Positions 7,271 through 15,900 of a stretch of DNA of 23,924 bases are shown piece by piece. Location of the stretch: positions 1 through 23,924 of the forward strand of contig JBATTK010000075.1 of the NCBI GenBank assembly GCA_049670505.1. Direction: 5' to 3'. The notes below the pieces were generated by a model that searched no databases, was not told where the DNA came from, and saw nothing but the letters and a program-made list of their open reading frames with translations. Source of the DNA: JBATTK01 sp049670505 (lineage in GTDB: Bacteria; Bacteroidota; Bacteroidia; Flavobacteriales; Flavobacteriaceae). How positions within the stretch are numbered: the stretch's first letter is position 1; each line of letters opens with the position of its first letter. The position numbers and the translations under genes were made by a program.

Positions 7271-9763
7271 TTATTTTGGATCTAGTATCATATTGATACG
7301 TTCAACGGCATCCTGAAGATGATACTTGCTCATACTATCCGATGTTCTGGCGATTGCATTTCTGATATTCCTTTTTAATGTATTTAGCTCTGCACGGGCT
7401 ATAGACCTAATATCCGATTGACTGGTATTTACCGCTGTTGATTTCTGATATCCACCAAAAGTAGGTTTCTTCTTCTGATTTTTTACGGTCATCAAATAGG
7501 CCAAGCGATCAATATGGGCTTTTTGTAAATTTCTTCGATAGGTATCGATTTTGTTTCCGTTCCTTAATTCTGACCAAATACCCCTTCGCAAATCTTTTAC
7601 CATATCCGTTAACTTATAGGCATTGTTCCCATTGACCGTTTCATTTTCTATAATACGCGCCATTTTACCTAAGCTCAATATATTGTCCAAGGTTCTTACC
7701 TGTATGGCCCGTATCCTTTCTATGGAACCTGAATATTCCGTCCTGTTGAAGATGTTTTGGTCCAATAACCATTCCGGTGTTTTGAATAATTGCTGTTGTA
7801 TGAACTGCATACAGTTTATCTGATGGTTTTTGGCAACGGGAGTATATACGGCACCTTCTTGATCATATGTTTTATGATGCTCATAGACGCCCCCGATATT
7901 GTTGGATATGTGCCCCATATAACGATTGTATTGTGTAAGTACCTGGCCATATAGTTTTCCCAGATCATCATAATCTTTTCCGTCTTCGGCCGTCCATTTA
8001 ATTAAATTGGGTACAATACGCTTTAAATTTTCAATGCCATAATTACTGGCCTTAATGGCATCATCCCCCAAATCTTCCGTTTGGGAACTGGGGTCCACCA
8101 CATCTCCCACCTGTTGATGGCCAAAACGATATAAGGGGTCGTTGGCGTGTTCCAAAATCCATTTACTCAGCGTAGACTTTTCATCCTCTGCCGTCATATC
8201 CGGAATAGGCTTGTATCCCCAACGTATGGCATGTTTATCATAGATGCCGATATTGGGCATTAAGGCCACGCCTTCATCTCCTGGTTGTGCAACGTAGTTA
8301 AAACGTGCATAATCCATAATGGAAGGTGCCGTACCGTATTTTTGGGTAAACGTAGCGGAGCGCAAGGAATCTACAGGATAGGCTACACTACTTCCCATAT
8401 TATGGGGTAGCCCTAAGGTATGACCTACTTCATGTGCGGATACAAACCGGATTAAACGTCCCATGACATCATCTTTGAACGAAAGGCGTTGGGCATCGGG
8501 ATTTATAGCCGCGGTCTGTACAAAAAACCAATTGCGCAACAAGGTCATTACATTATGGTACCAATTGATATCCGACTCTAAAATCTCCCCTGTTCTAGGA
8601 TCACTTACATGAGGTCCGTTTGCATTGGGAATCGGGGATGCCAAGTAACGTACAACAGAGTAGCGCACGTCTTCGGGAGACCATTCCGGGTCTTCTTCAA
8701 CAGTAGGGGGGTCTTTGGCCAATATGGCATTTTTGAATCCGGCCTCCTCAAAGGCTACCTGCCAGTCCTCGATACCTTGTTTTATAAAAGGCACCCATTT
8801 TTTTGGGGTGGCCCTATCCACATAATATACAATAGGCTTTTTAGGTTCCACAAGTTCGCCGTTTTTGTACTTCTCCATATCCCCCTCCTTGACTTCCAAC
8901 CGCCAACGATCTAAAAAACGGACCGTCTTGCTTTCCTGTACATCCAATCCATAATCAACCTGTCCACGGGCGAACCATCCTACCCGTCTATCAAAATAAC
9001 GCCGCTTCATAGGATTATCGGGCAACAGTATCATAGAGTTGTTTACTTCTATAGAAATAGTACCCAAACTACCATTGGAGGGGGGCTTGTTGGCAATGTA
9101 AGTTTTTACATGACGGGCTTCAACGTTAAGGGGATAACTCTTTATGGATTCAATATAACCCTTGCCCTCATCGAGTCGCGTAACCTTATATTGCTTACGA
9201 CGAAACTCCGGCATACCCAAGGCTTTCACGTCTTTGGTGAAAAGCTCGTCTATGGCTATAACCGTGGCTGGACTTAAGGAGTCCTTTTTAAATGCCTTTA
9301 TATCAAAAGCATATAAAACAGGTTCAAAATTTGAATTAACCACGGCCTCATGTACCGGAAGGGAATCTGCCGCAACAATATCGTGGGATACTACACGTAA
9401 CAAAACTTTTTTAGGTTTTTTTTCCCATCGCAGCACTTGGGTATTTATTTTTCCTCCGCCAAAACCTATTCCTGTCGCCGTTTTCGAAATACGACTTACC
9501 ATCAGCATTTCCTTATTGAACAGGGAATCCGGGATTTCATAAAAATGCTTGTCCGCAACAATGTGTATATCAAATAGTCCTTTGTCCGTCTTGGCCTCTT
9601 TGGTGATTACTTTCCCATAAGGCTGAATAGCATCTTTTTTAGGTTTTGCCTTGGTATCGGTTTGCTCTGTTTTTTTCTTCTTAAAAATCTGCGCTTGGGT
9701 AGTTGCGCTATATCCGAATAGAAAAAATACCAAAAGTATTTTTGGAAGTACTTTTTTAATCAT
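7271..9763 (-). CDS. zinc-dependent metalloprotease (DUF5117/DUF5118/DUF4953 type)
   Basis: An 830-residue secreted protein. A signal peptide (MIKKVLPKILLVFFLFGYSATTQAQ) is followed by a Lys-rich segment and the long N-terminal region typical of the DUF5118/DUF5117 architecture. The catalytic motif HEVGHTLGLPH (444-454) gives the extended metzincin zinc site HExxHxxGxxH, and SIMDY (481-485) supplies the Met-turn. The C-terminal 340 residues are the helical DUF4953-like part. Length and order fit the Bacteroidetes family often annotated as zinc-dependent metalloprotease. Substrates are unknown; it probably works in the periplasm or outside the cell. It has its own terminator and is separated by 280 bp from the divergent repeat-protein gene. 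Confidence 0.9.
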   Translation of the reverse strand: MIKKVLPKILLVFFLFGYSATTQAQIFKKKKTEQTDTKAKPKKDAIQPYGKVITKEAKTDKGLFDIHIVADKHFYEIPDSLFNKEMLMVSRISKTATGIGFGGGKINTQVLRWEKKPKKVLLRVVSHDIVAADSLPVHEAVVNSNFEPVLYAFDIKAFKKDSLSPATVIAIDELFTKDVKALGMPEFRRKQYKVTRLDEGKGYIESIKSYPLNVEARHVKTYIANKPPSNGSLGTISIEVNNSMILLPDNPMKRRYFDRRVGWFARGQVDYGLDVQESKTVRFLDRWRLEVKEGDMEKYKNGELVEPKKPIVYYVDRATPKKWVPFIKQGIEDWQVAFEEAGFKNAILAKDPPTVEEDPEWSPEDVRYSVVRYLASPIPNANGPHVSDPRTGEILESDINWYHNVMTLLRNWFFVQTAAINPDAQRLSFKDDVMGRLIRFVSAHEVGHTLGLPHNMGSSVAYPVDSLRSATFTQKYGTAPSIMDYARFNYVAQPGDEGVALMPNIGIYDKHAIRWGYKPIPDMTAEDEKSTLSKWILEHANDPLYRFGHQQVGDVVDPSSQTEDLGDDAIKASNYGIENLKRIVPNLIKWTAEDGKDYDDLGKLYGQVLTQYNRYMGHISNNIGGVYEHHKTYDQEGAVYTPVAKNHQINCMQFIQQQLFKTPEWLLDQNIFNRTEYSGSIERIRAIQVRTLDNILSLGKMARIIENETVNGNNAYKLTDMVKDLRRGIWSELRNGNKIDTYRRNLQKAHIDRLAYLMTVKNQKKKPTFGGYQKSTAVNTSQSDIRSIARAELNTLKRNIRNAIARTSDSMSKYHLQDAVERINMILDPK

Positions 9764-10043
9764 TTTTAGTCAGTTTTGGTTTAAAATTTTTCAAAGAACC
9801 GAAAAATTAATAGAAAGTTCTGTTAATGAAATCATAAGCTAAATGGCAAGGTTAATCGTATAATTAAAATTTTAAGATATTGAATACCAATAATTTAAAT
9901 ATAATTTATCCTAACGGCATATGATTTTGAAATTCCTTGTCCGTTGTTAAACAAAATAAAATACTGTAACATTTTAATTTTTGAATAGTCTTATATGCAA
10001 ACGGTTTAGAGAAATCGATCATCAATCATAAATCAATCAAAAA

Positions 10044-10778
10044 ATGAACAAGTTATTATTAATATGTGGCTTGGTATTTTTGGGAAATACCTACACATCG
10101 GAAGAAGACAAAGACCTTTTAACATGTAATTCTAGTGAGCTAACTCAGACAACGAATTACGAACTCCAGAACAGTTTAACAGTTTTGAACGGAGAGCAAC
10201 GGACAACTACCTTAATGGGGTTGCCCGTGAACTGTGCTCTTACGGAATTGGACCTGGATAAGATTGTTTACATTGAAGAGGAGCCAAAAATCAGTCTAGG
10301 ATTCGATACGGCGGATTATCTGCCCGAAGGTTTTGATCCATTTGAACCCTATGTTGATTTGAATTCCATAGTATTTGTAGAAGAAGAGGAAATTGATTTA
10401 GGTTTTAATGCAGCCGATTATCTACCTGCCAATTTTGATGCCTATGCCAATCCTTCCGGAATAAATGGAATTTCCTTTATAGAAAAAGAAGAAATCATAG
10501 AACTAGGATTTGATACCAAGGATTATTTGCCCAAAGGCTTTGATCCGTATGGGGTTTATTTTAATCTGGATGCCATAGAGTACATAGAGGAAGAACAAGA
10601 AATTGAATTGGATTTTGATATAAACGAATATTTGCCAACAGGTTTTTGTCCTTATGCAACCCCTTTTGATGTAGATGATATCATTTACATAGAGGAGGAA
10701 GAAACCATTAATTTGGGTTTTGATACAGCAAATTATCTACCCGAGAACTTTAATCCTTATACAAGGATTAGTATATAA
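10044..10778 (+). CDS. secreted acidic protein with five 35-residue repeats
   Basis: A 244-residue protein with a short signal peptide (MNKLLLICGLVFLGNTYTS), a Ser/Thr-rich spacer to about residue 68, and then five tandem repeats to the C-terminus. The YLP core recurs at residues 92, 126, 161, 196 and 231, so the period is 34-35. The consensus is roughly I-x-[YF]-[IV]-E-[EK]-E-E-x-I-[DE]-L-G-F-[DN]-[TA]-x-[DN]-YLP-x-[GN]-F-D-P-Y, followed by a variable linker of about ten residues. It is strongly acidic. Cysteines are rare (8, 28, 64, 202), with Cys202 replacing the Asp in the GFDPY motif of repeat 4. Synonymous codon differences between repeats show that the protein sequence is what is conserved. 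I do not recognise a named domain. A paralogue follows at 11127. Confidence 0.85.
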   Translation: MNKLLLICGLVFLGNTYTSEEDKDLLTCNSSELTQTTNYELQNSLTVLNGEQRTTTLMGLPVNCALTELDLDKIVYIEEEPKISLGFDTADYLPEGFDPFEPYVDLNSIVFVEEEEIDLGFNAADYLPANFDAYANPSGINGISFIEKEEIIELGFDTKDYLPKGFDPYGVYFNLDAIEYIEEEQEIELDFDINEYLPTGFCPYATPFDVDDIIYIEEEETINLGFDTANYLPENFNPYTRISI

Positions 10779-10820
10779 ACGGATAATTTCATTTGATCAA
10801 TTTTTTGGATTAGTCTCCAT

Positions 10821-10850
10821 AAAACCTCTGTTCTCGGCAGAGGTTTTTTT
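10821..10850 (+). terminator. intrinsic terminator of the first repeat-protein gene
   Basis: AAAACCTCTG (10821-10830) pairs perfectly with CAGAGGTTTT (10838-10847) over a seven-base loop, and the T run extends to 10850. It is 43 bases after the stop codon, so the two repeat-protein genes are probably separate transcripts. Confidence 0.85.
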
Positions 10851-11095
10851 ATTGAGATCGGAAGGGTACACAAAGTGGCTCGAACAAGCTTCGTTAACAA
10901 AAAAATAACACAATAAATCTGTCTTTTTTTAATATAATAAATGGCTCGGAACTGTGCGTACTATGCAAAGATTGTTGAGTTAAAGTGAGAAGTTGGTAAC
11001 TAAGGCGCTAAGGGCCTAAGAAAATGATTTTTGGAGCTTATTGATGCATTCGTTAAGGAAAATACAAACACAATAATTCATCATAAATCCTGTTA
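10851..11095. other. gap between the two repeat-protein genes, no gene seen
   Basis: The 348-bp gap between the paralogues holds a terminator at its start and a promoter element at its end. In between I find no convincing coding frame or RNA gene. The only pattern is a cluster of CTAAG-like words (CTAAGGCGCTAAGGGCCTAAG-like, 11000-11020). Confidence 0.5.
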
Positions 11096-11103
11096 TATCT
11101 TTG
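11096..11103 (+). promoter_or_regulatory. putative -7 element (TAnnTTTG)
   Basis: TATCTTTG matches the Bacteroidetes -7 consensus, and its last base is 24 bases before the ATG at 11127. This predicts a 5' leader of about 17-20 bases. The spacing is identical to that at 735-742. Confidence 0.5.
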
Positions 11104-11126
11104 CTTAAAATTTAACCATAAATGTT

Positions 11127-11555
11127 ATGAATAAAAAAACCTTAACCGTAACAGCTATAATAGGACTTTTTGTTTACAGTACCGTTTTTGCTTGTCAGAC
11201 AGGTAATTATATAGCAGATTTTGATATTAATTGTATAGAATATATTGAGGATGAACCGGAAATTGATTTGGGCTTCAATGTAAACGAATATCTTCCCATA
11301 GGATTCAATGCTTATGCCGATCCTATAGGTATGGAAGGAATTACTTTTATAAAGACCGAAGAACCTATTGAGCTAGGTTTTGATACCGCAGATTATTTAC
11401 CTGTATGTTTTGATCCGTATGAAGTTTTTTTTGATTTGAATTCGGTAGAATACATAGAGGATGAGGAAGAAATTGAGCTTAACTTTAATACAGACGATTA
11501 TTTGCCTAAAGGCTTTGATGCATATAGTAATGGAACTATGCCCTTAAGTAAATAG
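11127..11555 (+). CDS. secreted acidic protein with three 35-residue repeats (paralogue of the upstream gene)
   Basis: A 142-residue protein with a clear signal peptide (MNKKTLTVTAIIGLFVYSTVFA) and three repeats whose YLP cores lie at residues 55, 90 and 125, an exact 35-residue period. The repeat sequence matches that of the neighbour at 10044, for example LGFDTADYLP in both. The Ser/Thr-rich spacer of the larger protein is absent, so almost the entire mature chain is repeat. It has three cysteines (23, 36, 93). The C-terminus stops inside the repeat linker (FDAYSNGTMPLSK). It has its own promoter motif and ends at a bidirectional terminator. The function is unknown to me; a surface or periplasmic structural or ligand-binding role is only a guess. 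Confidence 0.85.
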   Translation: MNKKTLTVTAIIGLFVYSTVFACQTGNYIADFDINCIEYIEDEPEIDLGFNVNEYLPIGFNAYADPIGMEGITFIKTEEPIELGFDTADYLPVCFDPYEVFFDLNSVEYIEDEEEIELNFNTDDYLPKGFDAYSNGTMPLSK

Positions 11556-11579
11556 CATTCATTCTTTGAACGATTTCAT

Positions 11580-11610
11580 ACAAAACCTCGGCTTACGGCC
11601 GGGGTTTTGT
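11580..11610. terminator. bidirectional terminator between convergent genes
   Basis: ACAAAACCTCGGC (11580-11592) pairs with GCCGGGGTTTTGT (11598-11610) over a five-base loop, with one T-G wobble. It lies between the second repeat-protein gene (plus) and the DASS symporter gene (minus). T-rich or A-rich flanks serve both directions. Confidence 0.8.
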
Positions 11611-11614
11611 CCTT

Positions 11615-13045
11615 TTAGAATAGTAGGGGAATAACCCATTGAAACATTAAAATCAATAAGCCCACGGCTATTAAATTGAGGATAATGCCTACCCGTGCCA
11701 TTTGGTACACTTTTATATAACCACTGGCGAAGACAATGGCATTCGGAGGGGTAGCCATTGGAAGCATAAAAGCACAACTACTCGCCATGGTTACGGGAAT
11801 CAACAGATAAAGGATAGGGATTTCCAATCCAATGGCAATACCAGCCACCACAGGTGCCAAAACGGCGACCAAGGCCACATTGCTCATCAGCTCGGTCATA
11901 AACAACATCAATAGAATAAGTAAAGAGGCCGTAAGTAATATACTTATATCACTGGCCGCAATGGCGGTGGCTACCATATCTACAATACCACTTACGGACA
12001 TTCCTTTTGCCAATGCCAGACCGCCACCGAACAAAATGAGTATGCCCCAGGCCAACTTTTGCGTATCGCCCCAACTGATTATAAAATCGCCCTTTCTTAA
12101 GTTATAGGGAATGGAGAAAAGTGCCACTGCGGCCAAAATGCTTATGATCGTATCCGATAGCCCTAGACTAGGGAATAGATTGTTGATCAAGGTCCGGAAT
12201 ATCCAAAGAAATACGGTTACACCAAAGATGAGCAACACCATCTTTTCTTTTCCGGACATAGGTCCTAATTTTTGCAATTCGGAATGGATGACGTCCTTGG
12301 AAGCATTGAACTTCAATTCCTTGTTGGGAAACATCCATTTTACCAATACCAAATAGCTTATCGCAATCATGGTTATAGAAAACGGAAGGCCTATCACCAT
12401 CCATTTTAGGAAAGAGATTTCAATATGATATTCATTTTCTAACAGACCTATTAAAATTGAATTGGGCGGTGTACCGATGACCGTAGCTATTCCGCCCGCA
12501 TTGGCGGAGAAAGCTATACCGAGCATCACGCTCAAGGCAAAGTTCCGATCATTTTTGGTAAATCCGTCTTCATCGTTTATCAATAATCCAATGACGGACA
12601 TGGCAATGGGTAGCATCACCACGGTACTTGCCGTATTGCTGATCCACATACTCAAGGAGGCCGTGGCGATCATAAATCCCAATATTACTTTGTTCGGAGT
12701 GGTCCCGGTTATTCTAATGATATTGAGGGCAATGCGCTTGTGCAGATTTACTTTTTCCAATGCCAATGCCATAACAAAGCCCCCAAAGAACAAGAATACG
12801 ATAGGACTTCCATAGTTGGCCCCAACATCTCCTATGGGCATTACTTTAAGCAATGGGAAAAGAATCAATGGTAGAAGTGCGGCGACGGATATGGAAACCG
12901 CCTCCGTAATCCACCAAATAACCATCCACACGGCTACGGCGATAACGGAGTCCCCTTTTTCGGAGATAAGATCAAATGGTAGATTAATGAGCGTAAGAAA
13001 CATTATGGGGCCAAGGAACAACCCTATTTTTTTACTGAAATCCAT
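11615..13045 (-). CDS. DASS-family sodium-coupled anion symporter (SLC13-type)
   Basis: A 476-residue polytopic inner-membrane protein with about eleven or more hydrophobic segments. Family signatures are present: ISNTAS (135-140), the first SNT substrate/sodium motif; GTPPNS (191-196) in the first hairpin; MSNVA (387-391), where the second motif is degenerate (SNV); and SSCAFMLPMATPPNA (422-436), the sodium:sulfate symporter signature. Such proteins import di- or tricarboxylates or sulfate with sodium ions; the SSCAFMLP form is more typical of dicarboxylate carriers. Length is normal. It is separated from lysS by 98 bp on the same strand, and no strong terminator is visible between them. Confidence 0.92.
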   Translation of the reverse strand: MDFSKKIGLFLGPIMFLTLINLPFDLISEKGDSVIAVAVWMVIWWITEAVSISVAALLPLILFPLLKVMPIGDVGANYGSPIVFLFFGGFVMALALEKVNLHKRIALNIIRITGTTPNKVILGFMIATASLSMWISNTASTVVMLPIAMSVIGLLINDEDGFTKNDRNFALSVMLGIAFSANAGGIATVIGTPPNSILIGLLENEYHIEISFLKWMVIGLPFSITMIAISYLVLVKWMFPNKELKFNASKDVIHSELQKLGPMSGKEKMVLLIFGVTVFLWIFRTLINNLFPSLGLSDTIISILAAVALFSIPYNLRKGDFIISWGDTQKLAWGILILFGGGLALAKGMSVSGIVDMVATAIAASDISILLTASLLILLMLFMTELMSNVALVAVLAPVVAGIAIGLEIPILYLLIPVTMASSCAFMLPMATPPNAIVFASGYIKVYQMARVGIILNLIAVGLLILMFQWVIPLLF

Positions 13046-13143
13046 TTAGAAACTTTAACGGCCCCTAAGCTATGTTTTTTTCCGATGGTTTGAAAATAAA
13101 AAGAAATCATCGGTCCTTTTGCAAGCATCATTCTAAAATGGGG

Positions 13144-14835
13144 TCATTCCTGTAGCTCACAAATCAAGGATTCCCCATTCCTGCTAATTTTTGTTAAACC
13201 TAATTTCCCCAAAGCTTTGATTCCTTTGTCCCAAGCCTTGTTACTTAGTTGGGAAGCTTCTTTTAACTCGCCTAATGGCATACTTTTGGCTTTTTTGATG
13301 ATGTCAAAAATGGTTTTTTCATTTTCATTCAGTTCCAAAGGCTTTTTTTCCGGGCGCATCTGCGGAAAAAAGAGTACTTCCTGAATAGAGGAATTGTTGG
13401 TCAACAACATGACCAAACGATCAATACCGATACCAATGCCACTGGTAGGCGGCATGCCGTACTCCAACGCCCTGATAAAATCTTGGTCTATGAACATGGC
13501 CTCGTCGTCCCCTTTTTCGGATAGTTTTAACTGATCTTCAAAACGTTCGCGTTGATCTATGGGGTCGTTCAACTCGGAATAGGCATTGGCTAGTTCCTTT
13601 CCATTTACCATTAATTCAAAACGTTCCGTCAAAGCAGGATTGCTCCTATGTTCCTTGGTCAGAGGGCTCATCTCCTTGGGATAATCTATAATAAAAGTGG
13701 GCTGTATGTAGTGATGCTCACACTTTTCCCCAAAAATCTCATCGATCAGTTTTCCAACACCCATACTATCGTCAACTTCAAGACCTAGCTTTTTGGCAAC
13801 GTCTATCAGCTGTTTTTCATCCATTCCGGCCACATCAAAACCTGTTTGCACCTTTATCGCCTCCAAAATAGGTATTTTGGGATAGGGGGCTTTAAATTCT
13901 ATCTCATTTTCACCGACAACCACTTTAGAAGTGCCATTGGCATCCAAGGCCACTTTTTCCAGAAGCTGTTCCGTGGTTTCCATCATCCAATTGTAATCCT
14001 TGTAGGCCACATAAAGCTCCATAACGGTAAATTCCGGATTATGGGTGCGATCCATCCCTTCGTTCCTAAAGTCCTTGGAGAATTCATATACCCCATCAAA
14101 ACCCCCAACAATCAGTCGTTTTAGATATAGTTCGTTGGCGATTCGCAAGTATAAGGGAATATTCAGTGCGTTGTGATGGGTCACAAACGGCCTTGCGGCA
14201 GCACCACCAGGAATGGGCTGTAAAATAGGGGTCTCTACTTCTAAATAATCCCTTTCATTAAAGAACTGACGGATACTATTGGTAATCTTTGTGCGTTTTA
14301 CAAAGGTTTCCTTCACGGAAGGGTTCACCACCAAATCTACATATCGCTGGCGATAACGCATTTCCGGATCGTTAAACTCGTCAAAGACATTTCCATCGGC
14401 ATCAACTTTTGGCAATGGCAAAGGACGGAGCGCTTTGCTCAAAAGGATAAAATCTTCTACCTTCACGGTCTTTTCGCCCACTTGAGTTATGAAAAGTTCC
14501 CCCGCTATTCCAATGATATCCCCAATATCCAAGAGTTTTTTATAGACTTCATTGTATTTGGTCTTATCTTCTCCTGTACAGATTTCATCCCTATTAAAAT
14601 AAATCTGTATGCGGCCTTCACTGTCCTGCAACTCCGCAAAAGAGGCTTTCCCTTGAATGCGACGCGACATCAACCGACCGGAAAGCACCACTTTTTTTCC
14701 TTCCTCAAATTGTTCTTTACAGGTTTTTGATGTAGCATCTACTGGATATAGGGCCGCCGGGTATGGGTTAATTCCCAACTCCCTTAATTTCGTTAATTTT
14801 TCCCTTCTAATGACTTCTTGTTCCGAAAGTTGCAT
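13144..14835 (-). CDS. lysS: lysyl-tRNA synthetase, class II, with C-terminal extension
   Basis: A 563-residue class II LysRS that charges tRNA-Lys. An N-terminal OB-fold anticodon-binding domain (about 50-135) is followed by RYRQRYVDLVVNP (160-172), motif 2 FRNEGMDRTHNPEF (256-269) and motif 3 GIGIGIDRLVML near residue 480. The core ends at about residue 498. The remaining 65 residues form an extra charged helical tail with repeated hydrophobic positions (IFDIIKKAKSMPLGEL...IKALGKLGLTKISRNGESLI), resembling a winged-helix fold. E. coli LysS lacks it; related Bacteroidetes enzymes carry similar tails, as far as I recall. The start at ATG 14835 is supported by a -7 element 20 bases upstream. 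Confidence 0.96.
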   Translation of the reverse strand: MQLSEQEVIRREKLTKLRELGINPYPAALYPVDATSKTCKEQFEEGKKVVLSGRLMSRRIQGKASFAELQDSEGRIQIYFNRDEICTGEDKTKYNEVYKKLLDIGDIIGIAGELFITQVGEKTVKVEDFILLSKALRPLPLPKVDADGNVFDEFNDPEMRYRQRYVDLVVNPSVKETFVKRTKITNSIRQFFNERDYLEVETPILQPIPGGAAARPFVTHHNALNIPLYLRIANELYLKRLIVGGFDGVYEFSKDFRNEGMDRTHNPEFTVMELYVAYKDYNWMMETTEQLLEKVALDANGTSKVVVGENEIEFKAPYPKIPILEAIKVQTGFDVAGMDEKQLIDVAKKLGLEVDDSMGVGKLIDEIFGEKCEHHYIQPTFIIDYPKEMSPLTKEHRSNPALTERFELMVNGKELANAYSELNDPIDQRERFEDQLKLSEKGDDEAMFIDQDFIRALEYGMPPTSGIGIGIDRLVMLLTNNSSIQEVLFFPQMRPEKKPLELNENEKTIFDIIKKAKSMPLGELKEASQLSNKAWDKGIKALGKLGLTKISRNGESLICELQE

Positions 14836-14854
14836 AAACTGGTAGTTAAAGCTG

Positions 14855-14862
14855 CAAAATTA
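14855..14862 (-). promoter_or_regulatory. putative -7 element of lysS
   Basis: On the minus strand the octamer reads TAATTTTG, an exact TAnnTTTG match, with its last base 20 bases before the lysS ATG. A TTG about 23 bases further upstream could be the -33 element. Confidence 0.5.
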
Positions 14863-14907
14863 GCCTATTTGCATATATTTTCACACAACTTTTCAAAAAA
14901 CAAAGGA

Positions 14908-15804
14908 TTAATCGGTAGGGTCCTCTTGTAATGCCCGGAGCATGCTTTTTAATTCATCATCATCCGGATTCAACTTCAGGGATAGTTCGTATTGTGCCAA
15001 TGCTTCCTTATTCCTGTCGCATGCCCGCAATCTATTTCCCAGTGCTTTGTATGCCTTGGCATCCTCTGGATAAAGCTCGGTATTAAGAGTGGCAACTGCT
15101 ACCGCCTCTTGTTTTTTTCCACTGGTGAGTAGCACATAGGAGAAAGTGTTCAGTTCGTAAAAACTACTGATTGCTTTTTTCCATTCGGAGATGCGTTGTT
15201 TTGATTTTATCTGAAATTTTTCAACGCCCATTTCATGTAGGGCCTTATCAATTTCGTTGACCGCACTATAATTGGGGGAATAATTTTCGTTCAGAATGGC
15301 AAGCATATCCTCTTCCAATGATTGTACGGGCCGTTCAACGATCCGATTGATTTCCTTTCCATTTTTATAAAAAATAAAAGTTGGGACCCTATGAATGTTC
15401 AAGCCTTCTTGTTCCCCGCCCGGACTCTGCTTATACATTTCCGGTTTCAGGTCTACGGCTATATTAGTAAGGCGCTCTAGAGGGAATTGTATTTCATTGA
15501 GGATCTTATAAAATGAAGGTACTTCTCTTTTACTGTCCCCGCACCATGTACCCATAAATAGTTTAATGGTATGTTCGGGGAGCTTGTTCTTAAGCTGGGC
15601 AATAATTTCCGATTGGGGTAGGTAGTCGCGCTCATTTTTTAAGAACCACTCGGAATAATTGGCTTGGGAAAGTCCTTCCTTATTTATTTTTCCGATAAGG
15701 TAAGGGGCATTTTCTCCAGTGTCGACTTGCACATTATAAGGTTGCGCATGTAATTGTACGATTAAAAAAAATACGGGGATTGCTGATAGTTGAACTATTT
15801 TCAT
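14908..15804 (-). CDS. secreted thioredoxin-fold protein with C-terminal TPRs
   Basis: A 298-residue protein with a signal peptide (MKIVQLSAIPVFFLIVQLHAQ). Residues about 60-172 form a thioredoxin domain: KLFMGTWCGDSKREVPSFYK (81-100) contains the active-site segment and RVPTFIFYKNGKEINRI (139-155) the cis-Pro loop (Pro141) and following strands. The active site is WCGDS, so only the first cysteine (Cys88) is present. Residues about 220-290 are helical TPR repeats (KAYKALGNRLRACDRNKEAL, ALAQYELSLKLNPDDDEL). It probably acts in the periplasm as a thiol-binding or partner-recruiting protein rather than a classical disulfide oxidoreductase; that is inference from the missing second Cys. Confidence 0.82.
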   Translation of the reverse strand: MKIVQLSAIPVFFLIVQLHAQPYNVQVDTGENAPYLIGKINKEGLSQANYSEWFLKNERDYLPQSEIIAQLKNKLPEHTIKLFMGTWCGDSKREVPSFYKILNEIQFPLERLTNIAVDLKPEMYKQSPGGEQEGLNIHRVPTFIFYKNGKEINRIVERPVQSLEEDMLAILNENYSPNYSAVNEIDKALHEMGVEKFQIKSKQRISEWKKAISSFYELNTFSYVLLTSGKKQEAVAVATLNTELYPEDAKAYKALGNRLRACDRNKEALAQYELSLKLNPDDDELKSMLRALQEDPTD

Positions 15805-15900
15805 GACGGAATTGTTTTAAGGTTATGGTCCAAAAATGAAGATTCCTTAAAAGCGTATAAAGAAAATAGGGGTTGAAAAAAGGACTAGACCCGGGTTGAA

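Noticed and set aside
7189..7300. Plus-strand frame starting MIKEQTTMEKSTAHF
   Set aside because: It overlaps the terminator and 3' end of the metalloprotease gene and has no promoter or conserved feature.
11832..13049. Plus-strand frames opposite the DASS symporter
   Set aside because: Antisense shadows of a hydrophobic protein; no start context or domain.
13076..13112. CCGATG...CATCGG inverted repeat between lysS and the DASS gene
   Set aside because: Six-bp stem with a loop of about 20 bases and no T run in the needed direction; too weak to call a terminator.
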